Part shown: positions 53,438 to 63,020 of the stretch, one piece after another
Position numbering within the stretch: the first letter of the stretch is position 1
Layout of the letters: every line of letters begins with the position of its first letter
Assembly (NCBI RefSeq): GCF_002305875.1
Contig: NZ_CP022098.1
Span: 7,936,001 to 8,000,000 of the forward strand
DNA from: Cystobacter fuscus
Lineage (GTDB): Bacteria > Myxococcota > Myxococcia > Myxococcales > Myxococcaceae
Length of the DNA: 64,000 bases
Direction of reading: 5' to 3'
Program-made: the position numbers and the translations under genes
The notes under the pieces: model-generated
Told to the model about the DNA's origin: nothing
What the model saw: only the letters and a program-made list of their open reading frames with translations
The model's database searches: none

Positions 53438-54292
53438 TCAGTCGCCCTCTCCGGCGGTCAGGGGAAGGGACCCGGATGAGAGAGAGAGGGAGCGGTAGGT
53501 ATCCAGGAAGCCGTGACAGATATCACCCTGCCCCGGGAACAGGGCCTCGGTCGCTTTCGGAAGCAGGTACCAGGGAATCGTTGGGTAGTGGTGGTGGGTA
53601 TAGTGAAAACCGTTATTGTGATGCAGGAAGTTGGTGATCGGGCTGAGGTTGGAGCGGATCCCGGTGCGGGTCCGGTAGTGGTCGGTGATCTCCGACCAAT
53701 ATAGATAACTTTGACACGACCAGAAGAAGGGGATCAGCCAGTAAAGCACCAGCAGGTGGAGTACCCCGAGCGCGGCGCAGATCAGCAAGACCACGGCCCA
53801 GAAGGCGACGATCTTGCGCCCCTCCTTCCAGGGCCGCAGGGACAACACGCCGCAGTAGTACGCCCCGGCGAAACCAAGTACGGGACGGACGAACCAGATC
53901 CAAAACATGTTGACGCCGGGCCTGTCGAGGCCGAGCGCCCGGTAGTCCGCCACCAGCTGGTCCTCCGGCATTCCGAGGCGGCGGTGGTGCACCAGGTGCT
54001 CCGCGCGCATCTGCGCGACGGTACAGAAGAACGGGAGGCCGTAAAGGAACTCCAGCCGGTCGTTCCAACTGCGCTTCCGGAAGAGGTTGTAGTGCGACGC
54101 CTCGTGGAGCAGGGCCTCGCTGAGGGCGAATTGGAAGGCGCCGATCAACCAGGCCGCCACCGGGTAGAGGTACCAACGATCCAACCAGAGGGCGACCGTG
54201 ATGACAGCGGCGATAGCGGCCCAGTCTCGGCCGATGGCCAGGAAGCCACGGAGGTTGCTGCGCTGGACGAACTGCTGGGGTGTGCTGGACAC
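53438..54292 (-). CDS. Membrane fatty-acid desaturase
   Basis: A 284-residue integral-membrane di-iron desaturase. The three histidine boxes are HEASHYN near residue 63, HLVHHRRLG near 97 and HYTHHHYPTIPWYLL near 231, with hydrophobic pairs between them (AAIAAVITVALWLD, IVAFWAVVLLICAALG). The start is GTG 54292. Family members desaturate acyl lipids or hydroxylate related chains. It is unrelated to the soluble desaturase at 16 kb. Its neighbours are a 2OG-oxygenase-like gene (convergent) and a ceramidase (divergent), so a role in lipid modification is plausible but not proved. Confidence 0.87.
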   Translation of the reverse strand: MSSTPQQFVQRSNLRGFLAIGRDWAAIAAVITVALWLDRWYLYPVAAWLIGAFQFALSEALLHEASHYNLFRKRSWNDRLEFLYGLPFFCTVAQMRAEHLVHHRRLGMPEDQLVADYRALGLDRPGVNMFWIWFVRPVLGFAGAYYCGVLSLRPWKEGRKIVAFWAVVLLICAALGVLHLLVLYWLIPFFWSCQSYLYWSEITDHYRTRTGIRSNLSPITNFLHHNNGFHYTHHHYPTIPWYLLPKATEALFPGQGDICHGFLDTYRSLSLSSGSLPLTAGEGD

Positions 54293-54518
54293 GAACGGAC
54301 CTCTCGAAAATGACCCGCCTTCGGCAATCCTTCAGGGGACTCTAGCACCAAGTGGCCCACGCGGCGCCTGAACGCAGTGGGCCCGCCCCGTCCGACCTCG
54401 AGCCCGGACTGTTCAGCATCGGGCACGATGTTGAATTGTAGGCATTCCCGGGAACCACATGACTGGTACATTGCCTGCCGCTTTTGTTTGTTTTTCAGGA
54501 ACAGATGGGAGGATATTC

Positions 54519-56675
54519 ATGCGAACGATCATGACCAGAATCCATCGGATTCTTTCCTTGCTGCTCTGGGGAAGCATCCTCTGTGTCCCCGGGTGTCTGG
54601 ACAGCGCCCGGGACAACGGCGCGTCGCCGGAAGGGACGGTACAGCTCCGGAGCGAGCAGGGCATGAGCGGTGTGACCGCTCAAGCCGGTGGCAACGTCTT
54701 CCTCATCGGAAGCGGCATCTATGACATCACCGGCCCGGCCGGAGAGATCACGATGATGGGCTTCGCCGTATCGGAACAGAAGACCGCCGGCATCCACATG
54801 AGGCTGCGGTCACGGGCGTTCGTCATCGGAGACGGTGCCAGGCGGGTCGTCTTCGTCAGCGCCGATCTGGGCCAGCTCTTCCAGATGGTCAAACTCAAAG
54901 TGAGTGAGAAGATCGCGGCCAATGCCGAGCTCGCGCCGTATTACAACACGAAGAACGTCCTCCTGTCGGCGACGCATACCCACAGCGGCCCCGGGGGTTA
55001 CTCAGGGTATTTCCTGTATGACGCGACCGTCAACGGCTTCGTGAAACAGAATTTCGACGCCATCGTGGACGGCATCTACCAGTCCATCCTGCGTGCCCAT
55101 CACAACGTGAAGCCCGGCAGGATCCTCGTCAACGAAGGAACGATCGAGGGCGTCGGCGGGAACCGCGCGGTGGAAGCCTACAACAACAACCCCGCGGCGG
55201 AGCGGGCCCGGTATGACGGCCTCACGGACAAGACCATGACGCTCCTGAAGCTCGTCGGCCTCGATGGCGAGGAGATCGGCATGGTGAACTGGTACGCGGT
55301 GCATCCGGACAGCATCGGCCCCGAAAACAAGTTGATCAGCGGCGACAACAAGGGCTGGGCGTCGTACCTCTTCGAGAAGGACAAGGGGGCGGATTACCTG
55401 GCCTCCAAGACGTTCGTGGCCGCGTTCGCCCAGGCCAACGCTGGCGACGTGACGCCGAACATCGGGTTCGGCCAGGCGCCCCCCGATTTGACGTTCGAAA
55501 AGAACAAGAGCCTGGAGAACGCCACCCTCAAGCAATACAACAAGGCGAAAGAGCTTTACGACGGCGCGACGAGGGAGCTGACCGGCTCGGTGGATTTCCG
55601 TCACGAGTGGGTGGACATGCGGACGCTCTACGTCGCTTCCGCGGGAACCACGACTTGCGCGGCCGGCATGGGGGCTTCCTTCTCGGCCGGCAGCCCATAT
55701 GACAATCCGAGCCCCTCGCCACTCTTCCCGAACGGGACCACGGTGGACAGCGTGCAGTGGAGCGAGGGCTCCGGCAAGGCGGCGCTCTTCCAACTGCTGG
55801 GCGGCGTCTTCGCCTTCGCCTGGCCGGCGACCACCGACGCGGCGTACAAGCAGTGCCATGCGGAAAAACCGGTGCTGATACCGACCGGCGTGGCGGGCCT
55901 CAACATCAACGGTCCGACCATGACCCCGCAGATCATGCCCCTCCAGGTCTTGAAAATCGGAAACCTGGCCATCGTCGCCGTCCCCACCGAGGTAACCACC
56001 ATGTCGGGCCGCCGCCTGGAGAACACGGTGAAGACGGAGCTCGCGAGCGTCGGCGTCGATACGGCGGTCATCGCCGGGCTCTCCAACTCGTACGCGTCCT
56101 ACCTGGCCACCCGGGAGGAGTACGCCCTGCAGTGGTATGAGGGAGCCTGCACGCAGTTCGGCCCGAACGAGCTGGCCGCCTTCCAGCAGGAGTATGCCAG
56201 GCTCAGCAAGGCCATCGTCAACGGCACCGACGTCGCGGCCGGCCCCACGCCCGAGGACGTGACGGGCCAGACGGTCGATCTGACCCCGAAGGTGGTGCTG
56301 GACGACAAGCCGCTCGACAAGGACTTCGGGAGCGTGATCACCCAGCCGGCCGCGAGCTATGCGAGGGGAAGCCTGGTGACCGTGCAGTACTGGGGCGGAC
56401 ATCCGAACAACAATCTCCAGACACAGGGCTCGTTCCTGGCGGTCGAGAAACGGGTGAACGACACCTGGGTCGCGATCGCGTGGGACTGGGATCCGGAAAC
56501 GACCTACCGATGGGAACGCAACGGCATCTCCTACTCCAAGATCACCATCACCTGGGACACGAAGAACGCCGCGGCCGGCACCTACCGCATCCGCCACAAG
56601 GGCCACTGGAAGTCTGGATGGACCGGGCAGATCAGCCCCTATGAAGGGGTTTCAGCGCCATTCACGGTGTTGTAA
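54519..56675 (+). CDS. Neutral/alkaline ceramidase, lipoprotein
   Basis: A 718-residue secreted ceramidase that hydrolyses N-acyl-sphingosine to sphingosine and fatty acid. GGGAGGA precedes ATG 54519. The signal ends SLLLWGSILCVPGC with a lipobox Cys followed by Leu, so membrane anchoring is likely. The catalytic zinc domain has SGIYDITGPAGEITMMGFA near residue 68 and the hallmark SATHTHSGPGGYSGYFLYD near 152. Later come NWYAVHPDSIGPENKLISGD and GLSNSYASYLATREEY. The C-terminal ~110 residues form a beta-sandwich. It is divergent from the fatty-acid desaturase. Predatory use against eukaryotic or bacterial sphingolipids is possible. Confidence 0.92.
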   Translation: MRTIMTRIHRILSLLLWGSILCVPGCLDSARDNGASPEGTVQLRSEQGMSGVTAQAGGNVFLIGSGIYDITGPAGEITMMGFAVSEQKTAGIHMRLRSRAFVIGDGARRVVFVSADLGQLFQMVKLKVSEKIAANAELAPYYNTKNVLLSATHTHSGPGGYSGYFLYDATVNGFVKQNFDAIVDGIYQSILRAHHNVKPGRILVNEGTIEGVGGNRAVEAYNNNPAAERARYDGLTDKTMTLLKLVGLDGEEIGMVNWYAVHPDSIGPENKLISGDNKGWASYLFEKDKGADYLASKTFVAAFAQANAGDVTPNIGFGQAPPDLTFEKNKSLENATLKQYNKAKELYDGATRELTGSVDFRHEWVDMRTLYVASAGTTTCAAGMGASFSAGSPYDNPSPSPLFPNGTTVDSVQWSEGSGKAALFQLLGGVFAFAWPATTDAAYKQCHAEKPVLIPTGVAGLNINGPTMTPQIMPLQVLKIGNLAIVAVPTEVTTMSGRRLENTVKTELASVGVDTAVIAGLSNSYASYLATREEYALQWYEGACTQFGPNELAAFQQEYARLSKAIVNGTDVAAGPTPEDVTGQTVDLTPKVVLDDKPLDKDFGSVITQPAASYARGSLVTVQYWGGHPNNNLQTQGSFLAVEKRVNDTWVAIAWDWDPETTYRWERNGISYSKITITWDTKNAAAGTYRIRHKGHWKSGWTGQISPYEGVSAPFTVL

Positions 56676-56904
56676 GCGCCGATCACGCCTGCCTGGGGAT
56701 TCCAGCCGGGGACGTGCCCCTCCGACGACAGCGGCCCTCCCCGGCTCCTCCCCAAGCCAGGCCAGGTGTATGCAGGAATGCATAGTGAACATGCGAATCT
56801 GAATTACTTCGCTTACAAGAAGTGCTTGTTTTCCTGGCTTGCCGATCGGTAAAAGGAAAATGAGCAGCGCCGATGCATTCCATTGGAGTTGAGGAGAAAA
56901 TGAA

Positions 56905-59142
56905 ATGAAGACCCGCGCCTCATCCGCTGGGAGAGAGAGACATCTCGCGCAGCCATCTCCGGCCGCCGCCCTGCCCGCGTTGTTCGCGGCCATGCTGTCC
57001 CTCACCGCGTGCGGCGGCGCCGCGGACTCGAAGACCAGCGACGCCCCGTCGCCGGCGTCCGAGGCCGCGCCGGAGGCCACTCCCGTGCCCGTGCCCATCC
57101 CCGGGCTGGGCGCCACGGACTATGTCCCGCTCTACGCCGTCGGCACGCCGGTGACCGAGCAGATCCAGTACACCGAAGCCGACGGAACCCTGGTCACCCT
57201 GGCGGGCTTCCGTCCGACCAACCGGCATGCCCGCGAGCGAGGTGAACCCTGGTTCGATCCCGTCGATGTCGGCCCGGGCAGATACTTCGACTTCCCGACG
57301 TGGTACTTCCAGAACCGGACCTTCGGTCTCATGATCCGTGATCAGGTCCCCGCCGGGCGTTCGCGCATCGAGATCTCCCTGCGCGTGAACGATGGGACCT
57401 TCATCAACACGGGCCTCAGTGCGTTCCGCCGCGATGATCCCAACGTCGGGGAGTACGGCTGGAAGATGAACGTCGGCTTCCAGAATCCCAAGGAGGGAAA
57501 CACGAACACCTGCCACGCGACCTCGGCGCGGGAAGACTGCATGGTCGTGATCACCGACAACTGGCGCGCCCCCAAGCCCGGCACCCCATTCAAGCCAGGT
57601 GACGTGATCGAGCTGGCCCCCGCGCCGTTCCTCCCGCATACGGCCGACAACAAGGCCATCATCGATGGCGGAGGCAGCCGCTACTATTCCTTCGAGAACC
57701 TGTACCAGGTGGGCGTGGGCATCCGCGCGTGGTATGGCGTTGCCCCCCTCCTCGACTCCGTCCCCCTGCCCGACAGCACCCTGTTGGGTGGCGAGGCCAG
57801 CGTCTCCTACAACTATTCCGAGGAGCCGCATCGGGCGTTCCAGCAGATGGCCAACAACATCGGCATCGCCGATACTAGGCGCTTCGTCGAGGGGCGGCGG
57901 CTGTTCCACACCTCGTTCGTCGACGGGAAGCACTCCGAGAGCCCGGACATCAACCCCGCGTTCACCCAGCACGCCAATCAGTTGGGGCCTCGTTACAACA
58001 ACACCCGGTGCATCGAGTGCCACACGCTCAACGGGCGCGGCAAGGTTCCCACGCCAGGCAGCACGCTGGACACCATGACCATCGAGACCGCCGCGGCGAG
58101 CTCCACCTCGGGGATCACTCCGGATCCCACCTACGGCATCAACGTGCAGCAGCGGGCCCAGGCCGTGGGCGCGCCCGACTACTCGGTCTCCGTGAAGTCG
58201 TACGAGAAGACCACGCGCACCCTGCCCGATGGCGAGACGGTCGAATTGCAGAAGCCCGTCTACGCCTTCAAGGGGCCCGTGCCCGCGCAATACTCCATCC
58301 GGCAGGCGCCCCAGGTCGTTGGCCTGGGCCTGCTCGAGGCCGTGGATGAATCGACGATTCTGGCCCTGGCCGACCCGAATGATGCGAACGGCGATGGCGT
58401 GAAGGGTGTGCCCAACTGGGCCATCAACCCGGAGAACGGCAAGCGGCACCTCGGCCGGTTTGGTTGGAAGGCGGGCAAGGCCAGCCTGCGCCATCAGTCG
58501 GGCTCCGCGCTCCTCAAGGACCTGGGAGTCACCTCCCCCGTCTACAAGTCACTCGACTGCCAGAAGGGCGTGGCCAATTGCAATGCGTCGACCGCGGCGA
58601 CGTCCATCTCCGAGACGGAGATCGATCGGCTCGCCTCCTACCTCTCGTTGCTCGGGGTCCCGGCCCAGCGCAGCCTGCGCAGCGGCTACCCCGACGGGAT
58701 GCGCGTCGCGCCCGAGCATGACGTGGACCCCACGCAGATCAGCCGCGGCGCCACCTTGTTCGCCCAGGCGCAGTGTGGGACCTGCCACACCCCGCAGCTG
58801 AAGACCGGCGCGAACCATCCGTTCGCCGAGCTGCGCAACCAGACCATTCATCCGTACACCAACCTGATGCTCCACGACATGGGGCCGGAGATGGCCGATA
58901 CGCTGACCGAAGGTCAGGCCGGACCGGGCATGTGGCGCACCGCCCCGCTCTGGGGGATTGGTTCGCTCAAGTACGTCCAGGGGGGCGCGCAGAACGTGCG
59001 CTACCTGCATGATGGGCGTGCGCGCACGCTGCTGGAGGCCATCGCCTGGCACGGTGGCGAGGCAACCAACAGCCGCAACAAGTTCGAGGCGCTGAGCAAG
59101 GCCGATCGGACCGCGGTGCTGGCGTTCCTGGAGTCGCTCTGA
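56905..59142 (+). CDS. Di-heme oxidoreductase (DUF1111) lipoprotein
   Basis: A 745-residue lipoprotein. The signal ends LFAAMLSLTAC with the lipobox Cys. Two heme c-binding sites are present: NTRCIECHTLNGRGKVP (Cys369) and AQCGTCHTPQLKTGA (Cys624). Between them LLEAVDESTILALADPNDANGDGV and the domain order match the di-heme oxidoreductase/putative thiol oxidoreductase family. A GAGGAG is 8 bases before ATG 56905. It is likely periplasmic, handling electrons from a substrate not known. It follows the ceramidase by 229 bp in the same direction and could be independently transcribed. Confidence 0.88.
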   Translation: MKTRASSAGRERHLAQPSPAAALPALFAAMLSLTACGGAADSKTSDAPSPASEAAPEATPVPVPIPGLGATDYVPLYAVGTPVTEQIQYTEADGTLVTLAGFRPTNRHARERGEPWFDPVDVGPGRYFDFPTWYFQNRTFGLMIRDQVPAGRSRIEISLRVNDGTFINTGLSAFRRDDPNVGEYGWKMNVGFQNPKEGNTNTCHATSAREDCMVVITDNWRAPKPGTPFKPGDVIELAPAPFLPHTADNKAIIDGGGSRYYSFENLYQVGVGIRAWYGVAPLLDSVPLPDSTLLGGEASVSYNYSEEPHRAFQQMANNIGIADTRRFVEGRRLFHTSFVDGKHSESPDINPAFTQHANQLGPRYNNTRCIECHTLNGRGKVPTPGSTLDTMTIETAAASSTSGITPDPTYGINVQQRAQAVGAPDYSVSVKSYEKTTRTLPDGETVELQKPVYAFKGPVPAQYSIRQAPQVVGLGLLEAVDESTILALADPNDANGDGVKGVPNWAINPENGKRHLGRFGWKAGKASLRHQSGSALLKDLGVTSPVYKSLDCQKGVANCNASTAATSISETEIDRLASYLSLLGVPAQRSLRSGYPDGMRVAPEHDVDPTQISRGATLFAQAQCGTCHTPQLKTGANHPFAELRNQTIHPYTNLMLHDMGPEMADTLTEGQAGPGMWRTAPLWGIGSLKYVQGGAQNVRYLHDGRARTLLEAIAWHGGEATNSRNKFEALSKADRTAVLAFLESL

Positions 59143-59169
59143 GCCAGGCTCACGGCTCGCGGTGCTGAT

Positions 59170-59583
59170 TCAAACCGCCGGGGGCTCTGGTGCGCCCCCA
59201 GTGGGACCCGTCCCTGGCGGAAGGGTGTTGTCTGGACTCGTTTCGAGAAGGACTCGCAGGTCCTCGGGAATCGGCATGGGGGTGAGAATGCCCACGTTGG
59301 AGCCCCCCGTGTTGCCGAGCGGTGCCCGACCGAGCCACGAGCCCGGCCCCGCCACCAGGATTCTCGCGAGCTGTCCGAGCAGCTCGCGCACATCTCCGCG
59401 CCGCCACCCGAAGGCGAACATGCGGCCATGCACCCGGACATGGGGCCCGGCATACGCCTGACTCAAGATGTGGGCCCGCTCCAGGTGACGCCAGGCGCGC
59501 GCCAATCCACCGTCCCGCTCCGCCTCGGCCGCCTGGCGCAACTCGGCCTCGAACGCGGCACGCAGCTTCGACTCCATCGGCAT
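59170..59583 (-). CDS. DUF3703 family protein
   Basis: A 137-residue cytoplasmic protein of the DUF3703 family: LARAWRHLERAHILSQAYAG near residue 27, HVRVHGRMFAFGWRRGDVREL near 47, and APLGNTGGSNVGILTPMPIP near 86. All three blocks are family signatures. Function in the family is unknown. It converges with the di-heme gene, starting at 59583 and ending 28 bases from that stop. The 3' tail is proline-rich and may not be structured. Confidence 0.78.
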   Translation of the reverse strand: MPMESKLRAAFEAELRQAAEAERDGGLARAWRHLERAHILSQAYAGPHVRVHGRMFAFGWRRGDVRELLGQLARILVAGPGSWLGRAPLGNTGGSNVGILTPMPIPEDLRVLLETSPDNTLPPGTGPTGGAPEPPAV

Positions 59584-59807
59584 GACTTCCCTCCTCCGCG
59601 ACCACGCTACCCGCTGGCGAGGGAAGGGTCAGTACGCGCTGACACCTTCCTGAAGCCTTCCCGAGAGATGTTTGACACCTTCTCGACCCGGACACCTTTC
59701 ATGTTTTTCCGGGAGGACGGGAATGGATGGCGAGATCCGCTTCCACTTCCGTGAAAGCGCATCCGCTACACTCCGCGCGGAACTGTTCGTCATCGGGGCC
59801 GCACGTC

Positions 59808-62800
59808 ATGAGTCTTCGCTCGCCCAGTGCCCAAAAAGACCCCCTGCCCGGAGAGTTCTCTGAGGACAAGGACATCACGTGCACGGTTCCCAGTGGCCAC
59901 GCCTCTTCCTCACGGCGGCTCGCCGAGGGTGAGCTGATCGCGGGCCGCTACCGGATCCTTCGCTTCGTGGACGAAGGGGGCATGGGCGCGGTCTACGCGG
60001 TGGAAGACCTGTCGTTGCAGGAGCGTGTGGCCCTCAAGGTCATCCACGCCAGGGGGGCCTCCGCTCCGCAGATGATCAAGCGCTTCAAGCGCGAGCTGCG
60101 TCTGGCACGCCGCGTGACGCACCCCAACGTGTGCAGGGTGTTCGACCTGGGCGAGCACACCCTGGGCACGGAGCCCGAGGCCGCCGCGTCCGCGTTCACG
60201 TTCCTCACCATGGAGTTCCTGGAAGGTGAAACCCTCAAGGAGTGCCTGACACATCACGGGCGGCTGACTCCCGAGAAGCTGCTGCCCCTGGCCGAGCAGA
60301 TGGCGGCGGCACTCGATGCCGCGCATGCCGCGCAGGTCATCCACCGCGACTTCAAGAGCAGCAACGTGATGCTGGTGCCCACCGCCTGCGGAGGCTCGCG
60401 CGCGGTGGTGACGGACTTCGGCCTGGCGTGCGGCGAGGGGCTCGACGACGACATCGCGACGCAGGAGGGCACCGTGATGGGGACCCTCTGCTACATGTCC
60501 CCCGAACAGGTCGAAGGCCGGAGCCTGACACCCGCCTCCGATCTCTACTCCTTCGGGGTGGTGCTCTTCGAAATGGCGACGGGCCAGCTTCCCTTCCAGG
60601 GGAACACGCCCATGATCGTCGCCGTCAAGCGCCTCTTCGAGCCACCTCCCTCGCCCCGCCACCTCGTTCCCGGGCTGTCCGCCGCCTGGGAGGCGGCCCT
60701 GCTGCGCGGACTGGCCCGTCAGCCCCAGGAGCGCTTCACCACGGCGGGTGAGTTCGTCGAGGCCCTCCGGGGCGCCACCCCCTCCCGCGCCCTCGAGCAC
60801 CCGCTGGCCCTCCCCCACCCGGAGAAGCTCCCGGCCGTCGAGCCCGCCCCGGTGATGACCTTCCCGGGGAGCTCCACGGCGGCGCGGCGCGTGGTGGCCG
60901 TGCTCGCCCCGCGCAACCTCTCCGGCCAGGCCTCCTCGGCGTGGCTCTCCACGGCCCTGGCGGAGATGCTGTCGGCGGAGCTGACCGCGGGCAGCCAGGT
61001 GCGCCTGCTGTCGGGAGAGAGCGTGGACCGGATGTGCCGGGAGCTCTCCCTGCCCGTGGTGGACAACCTGGCCCCGGACACGCTCCAGCGCATCCGCGCC
61101 CACTCGGGCGTGGAGCTGGTGCTCACGGGCTCCTACCTCGTGTTGGGGGCGGCGGACTCCGCGGGGATCCGGCTCAACCTGCGCCTGCAGGAGACCGCCA
61201 CGGGGGAGACGGCGGTGCTGCTGACCCAGACCGGGATGGAGCGCGAGCTGCTGTCCATCGTCCTGGGACTGGGGGCCCGGCTGCGCGAGCGGCTGGGCAT
61301 CGGACCCCTGACGGACGAGCAGGTGCGCCGGGTGCGCGGCGCCATGCCCGCCCATCCCGACGCCGCGCGCCTCTACGCCGAGGGGCTGCTCGCGCTGCGC
61401 AACCATGAAGCCCCACTGGCCGTGGAGCGGCTCGAGCGCGTGGTGGCGCTGGAGCCGAACTTCGCCCCCGGCCACTCCGCGCTCGCCACCGCCTTCAAGC
61501 ACTTCTTCCTCGAGACACGCGCCCGGGCCTCCGCGCGCCGGGCCTTCGAGCTGTCCGAGGGCCTGCCGCGCGAGGAGCGGCTGCTGGTGGTGGCACGCCA
61601 CCACGAGATGCATGCCGAGTGGACGCTCGCCATCGAGGCCTACCGCACGCTCTTCGAGTTCTTCCCCGACAACGTGGAGTACGGCACGGCGCTCGTCGGA
61701 GCACAGGCCTCCGCGGGCCTGACGCGCGAGGCGCTGAGCACCCTCGAGGCGTTGCAGCGGCCGCCGGTGGGAGAGGATGCGCGCATCGATCTGGTGGCGG
61801 CGACGGCCACGGCCCAGGCAGGTGACTTCCAGGCCTCGAGGCGGCACGCCGAGCGGGCGGTGGCCCGGGCTCGCCGGGCCGGCCAGGAACTCCTCGTCGC
61901 CTCCGCGCTGCTCGCCCAGGCCTTCGCCATGCGCAACCTCGGCGAGCATGTGCAGGCCCTCGCGCACCTGGAGGAATCCGTGCGGCTGTCGCTCGCCAAG
62001 GGGGATCGGGGCGGGGCGGCCCGGGGCATCATCGCGCGCTCCATCGTGCTCTGCGATCTGGGGCGGATGCACGATGCCCGGAGCTCCTTCGCCACCGCGC
62101 TGCGCGTGGCCCGGGAGCTGCAGAATCGGGTCCTCGAGGCCGAGGCCCTGGGCAATGCCGCGTGGCTGAGCTGCAACCTGGGAGACCTGAAGGTGGCGCT
62201 CAAGCACACGCGCCGGGTGAAGGAGATGTTCCGCCGGCTGGAGATGCGCGCCGAGGAGGCCGCCTACGACGTGCAGCTGGGCATGGTGCTGCGGCGGCAC
62301 GGCGACCTGGACGAGGCCCAGCGGCTGCTCGAGCAGGCGAGGCAGGTGCAGAACATCGTCTTCGGCGACGAGTACACGGAGGCGTGGGCGAGCTACGAGC
62401 TGGGCCTGCTCTACCTGGACCGGGGCGAGCTGACCCTGGCCCGGCGGTGGTTGGAACGAGCCCTGGTGCTGCGCCAGGCCCAGGGCATGCGGCTCTTCAT
62501 CGCCGAGACGGTGCTGGCCCTCGCGGGGCTGGAACTGGACTCGAGGCGGCCCCTGGTGGCCCTGGCGCAGGCCGAGCGCGCTTGCGCGCTCTACGCGGAG
62601 CAGCGGCATCTGACCATGCAGGGACGGGCCCAGGCGGTGCGGGCCCAGGCCCTGCTGGCGGGTGGCGAGCCCCAGCGGGCCCGCGAGGCGCTCGCCCGGG
62701 CCCGGGAGCTGACGGCGCACAACGAGCACGTGCTCATCACCTCGGAGGTGGTGCTCACCGAGGCGCGGGTGGCGCTGCGCACGGGGACGCCCGAGGAACG

Positions 62801-63014
62801 ACAGGCCGCGGCCCGGGAGCTTCACGCGCTCGGCCTCCAGGCGGCCCGGGGAGAGATGCTGGGCGTGCGGTTGGAGGTGCGGCTGCTCCAGGCGGAGCTG
62901 GCGCTCGTGGGCGGAGAGACCAGGGCCACCGCCGAGCTGAGAAGCCTCGAGGCGGAGGCGGGCCGGCTTGGCTACCGCGCCCTGGCCCTCAAGGCGGGAG
63001 CGGCCCTCGAGTGA
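59808..63014 (+). CDS. Ser/Thr protein kinase with TPR region
   Basis: A 1068-residue kinase. The domain (~45-320) has a GAVYAVEDLSLQERVALKVIH glycine loop and lysine, HRDFKSSNVMLV with catalytic Asp181, and VVTDFGLACGEG. A TolB/FlgO-like beta domain follows (~365-510, VVAVLAPRNLSGQASSAWLS). The C-terminal half (~520-1060) is helical tetratricopeptide-like repeats: ARLYAEGLLALRNHEAPLAVE, EAYRTLFEFFPDNVEYGTAL, EAQRLLEQARQVQNIVF. There is no transmembrane helix, so it is cytosolic. Architecture is typical of myxobacterial kinases that act in signalling scaffolds. ATG 59808 (MSLRSPSAQKD) is preferred over the open frame from 59727. Confidence 0.88.
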   Translation: MSLRSPSAQKDPLPGEFSEDKDITCTVPSGHASSSRRLAEGELIAGRYRILRFVDEGGMGAVYAVEDLSLQERVALKVIHARGASAPQMIKRFKRELRLARRVTHPNVCRVFDLGEHTLGTEPEAAASAFTFLTMEFLEGETLKECLTHHGRLTPEKLLPLAEQMAAALDAAHAAQVIHRDFKSSNVMLVPTACGGSRAVVTDFGLACGEGLDDDIATQEGTVMGTLCYMSPEQVEGRSLTPASDLYSFGVVLFEMATGQLPFQGNTPMIVAVKRLFEPPPSPRHLVPGLSAAWEAALLRGLARQPQERFTTAGEFVEALRGATPSRALEHPLALPHPEKLPAVEPAPVMTFPGSSTAARRVVAVLAPRNLSGQASSAWLSTALAEMLSAELTAGSQVRLLSGESVDRMCRELSLPVVDNLAPDTLQRIRAHSGVELVLTGSYLVLGAADSAGIRLNLRLQETATGETAVLLTQTGMERELLSIVLGLGARLRERLGIGPLTDEQVRRVRGAMPAHPDAARLYAEGLLALRNHEAPLAVERLERVVALEPNFAPGHSALATAFKHFFLETRARASARRAFELSEGLPREERLLVVARHHEMHAEWTLAIEAYRTLFEFFPDNVEYGTALVGAQASAGLTREALSTLEALQRPPVGEDARIDLVAATATAQAGDFQASRRHAERAVARARRAGQELLVASALLAQAFAMRNLGEHVQALAHLEESVRLSLAKGDRGGAARGIIARSIVLCDLGRMHDARSSFATALRVARELQNRVLEAEALGNAAWLSCNLGDLKVALKHTRRVKEMFRRLEMRAEEAAYDVQLGMVLRRHGDLDEAQRLLEQARQVQNIVFGDEYTEAWASYELGLLYLDRGELTLARRWLERALVLRQAQGMRLFIAETVLALAGLELDSRRPLVALAQAERACALYAEQRHLTMQGRAQAVRAQALLAGGEPQRAREALARARELTAHNEHVLITSEVVLTEARVALRTGTPEERQAAARELHALGLQAARGEMLGVRLEVRLLQAELALVGGETRATAELRSLEAEAGRLGYRALALKAGAALE

Positions 63015-63020
63015 CGGCCC

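Noticed and set aside
56900-56908. ATG-AAA-TGA mini-ORF overlapping the start of the di-heme gene
   Set aside because: The first ATG is too close (3 bases) to the GAGGAG and the second has ideal spacing; no evidence for regulation.
59910-62825. A 971-codon frame opposite the TPR kinase
   Set aside because: Shadow of the kinase gene; low-complexity translation and no ribosome-site evidence.
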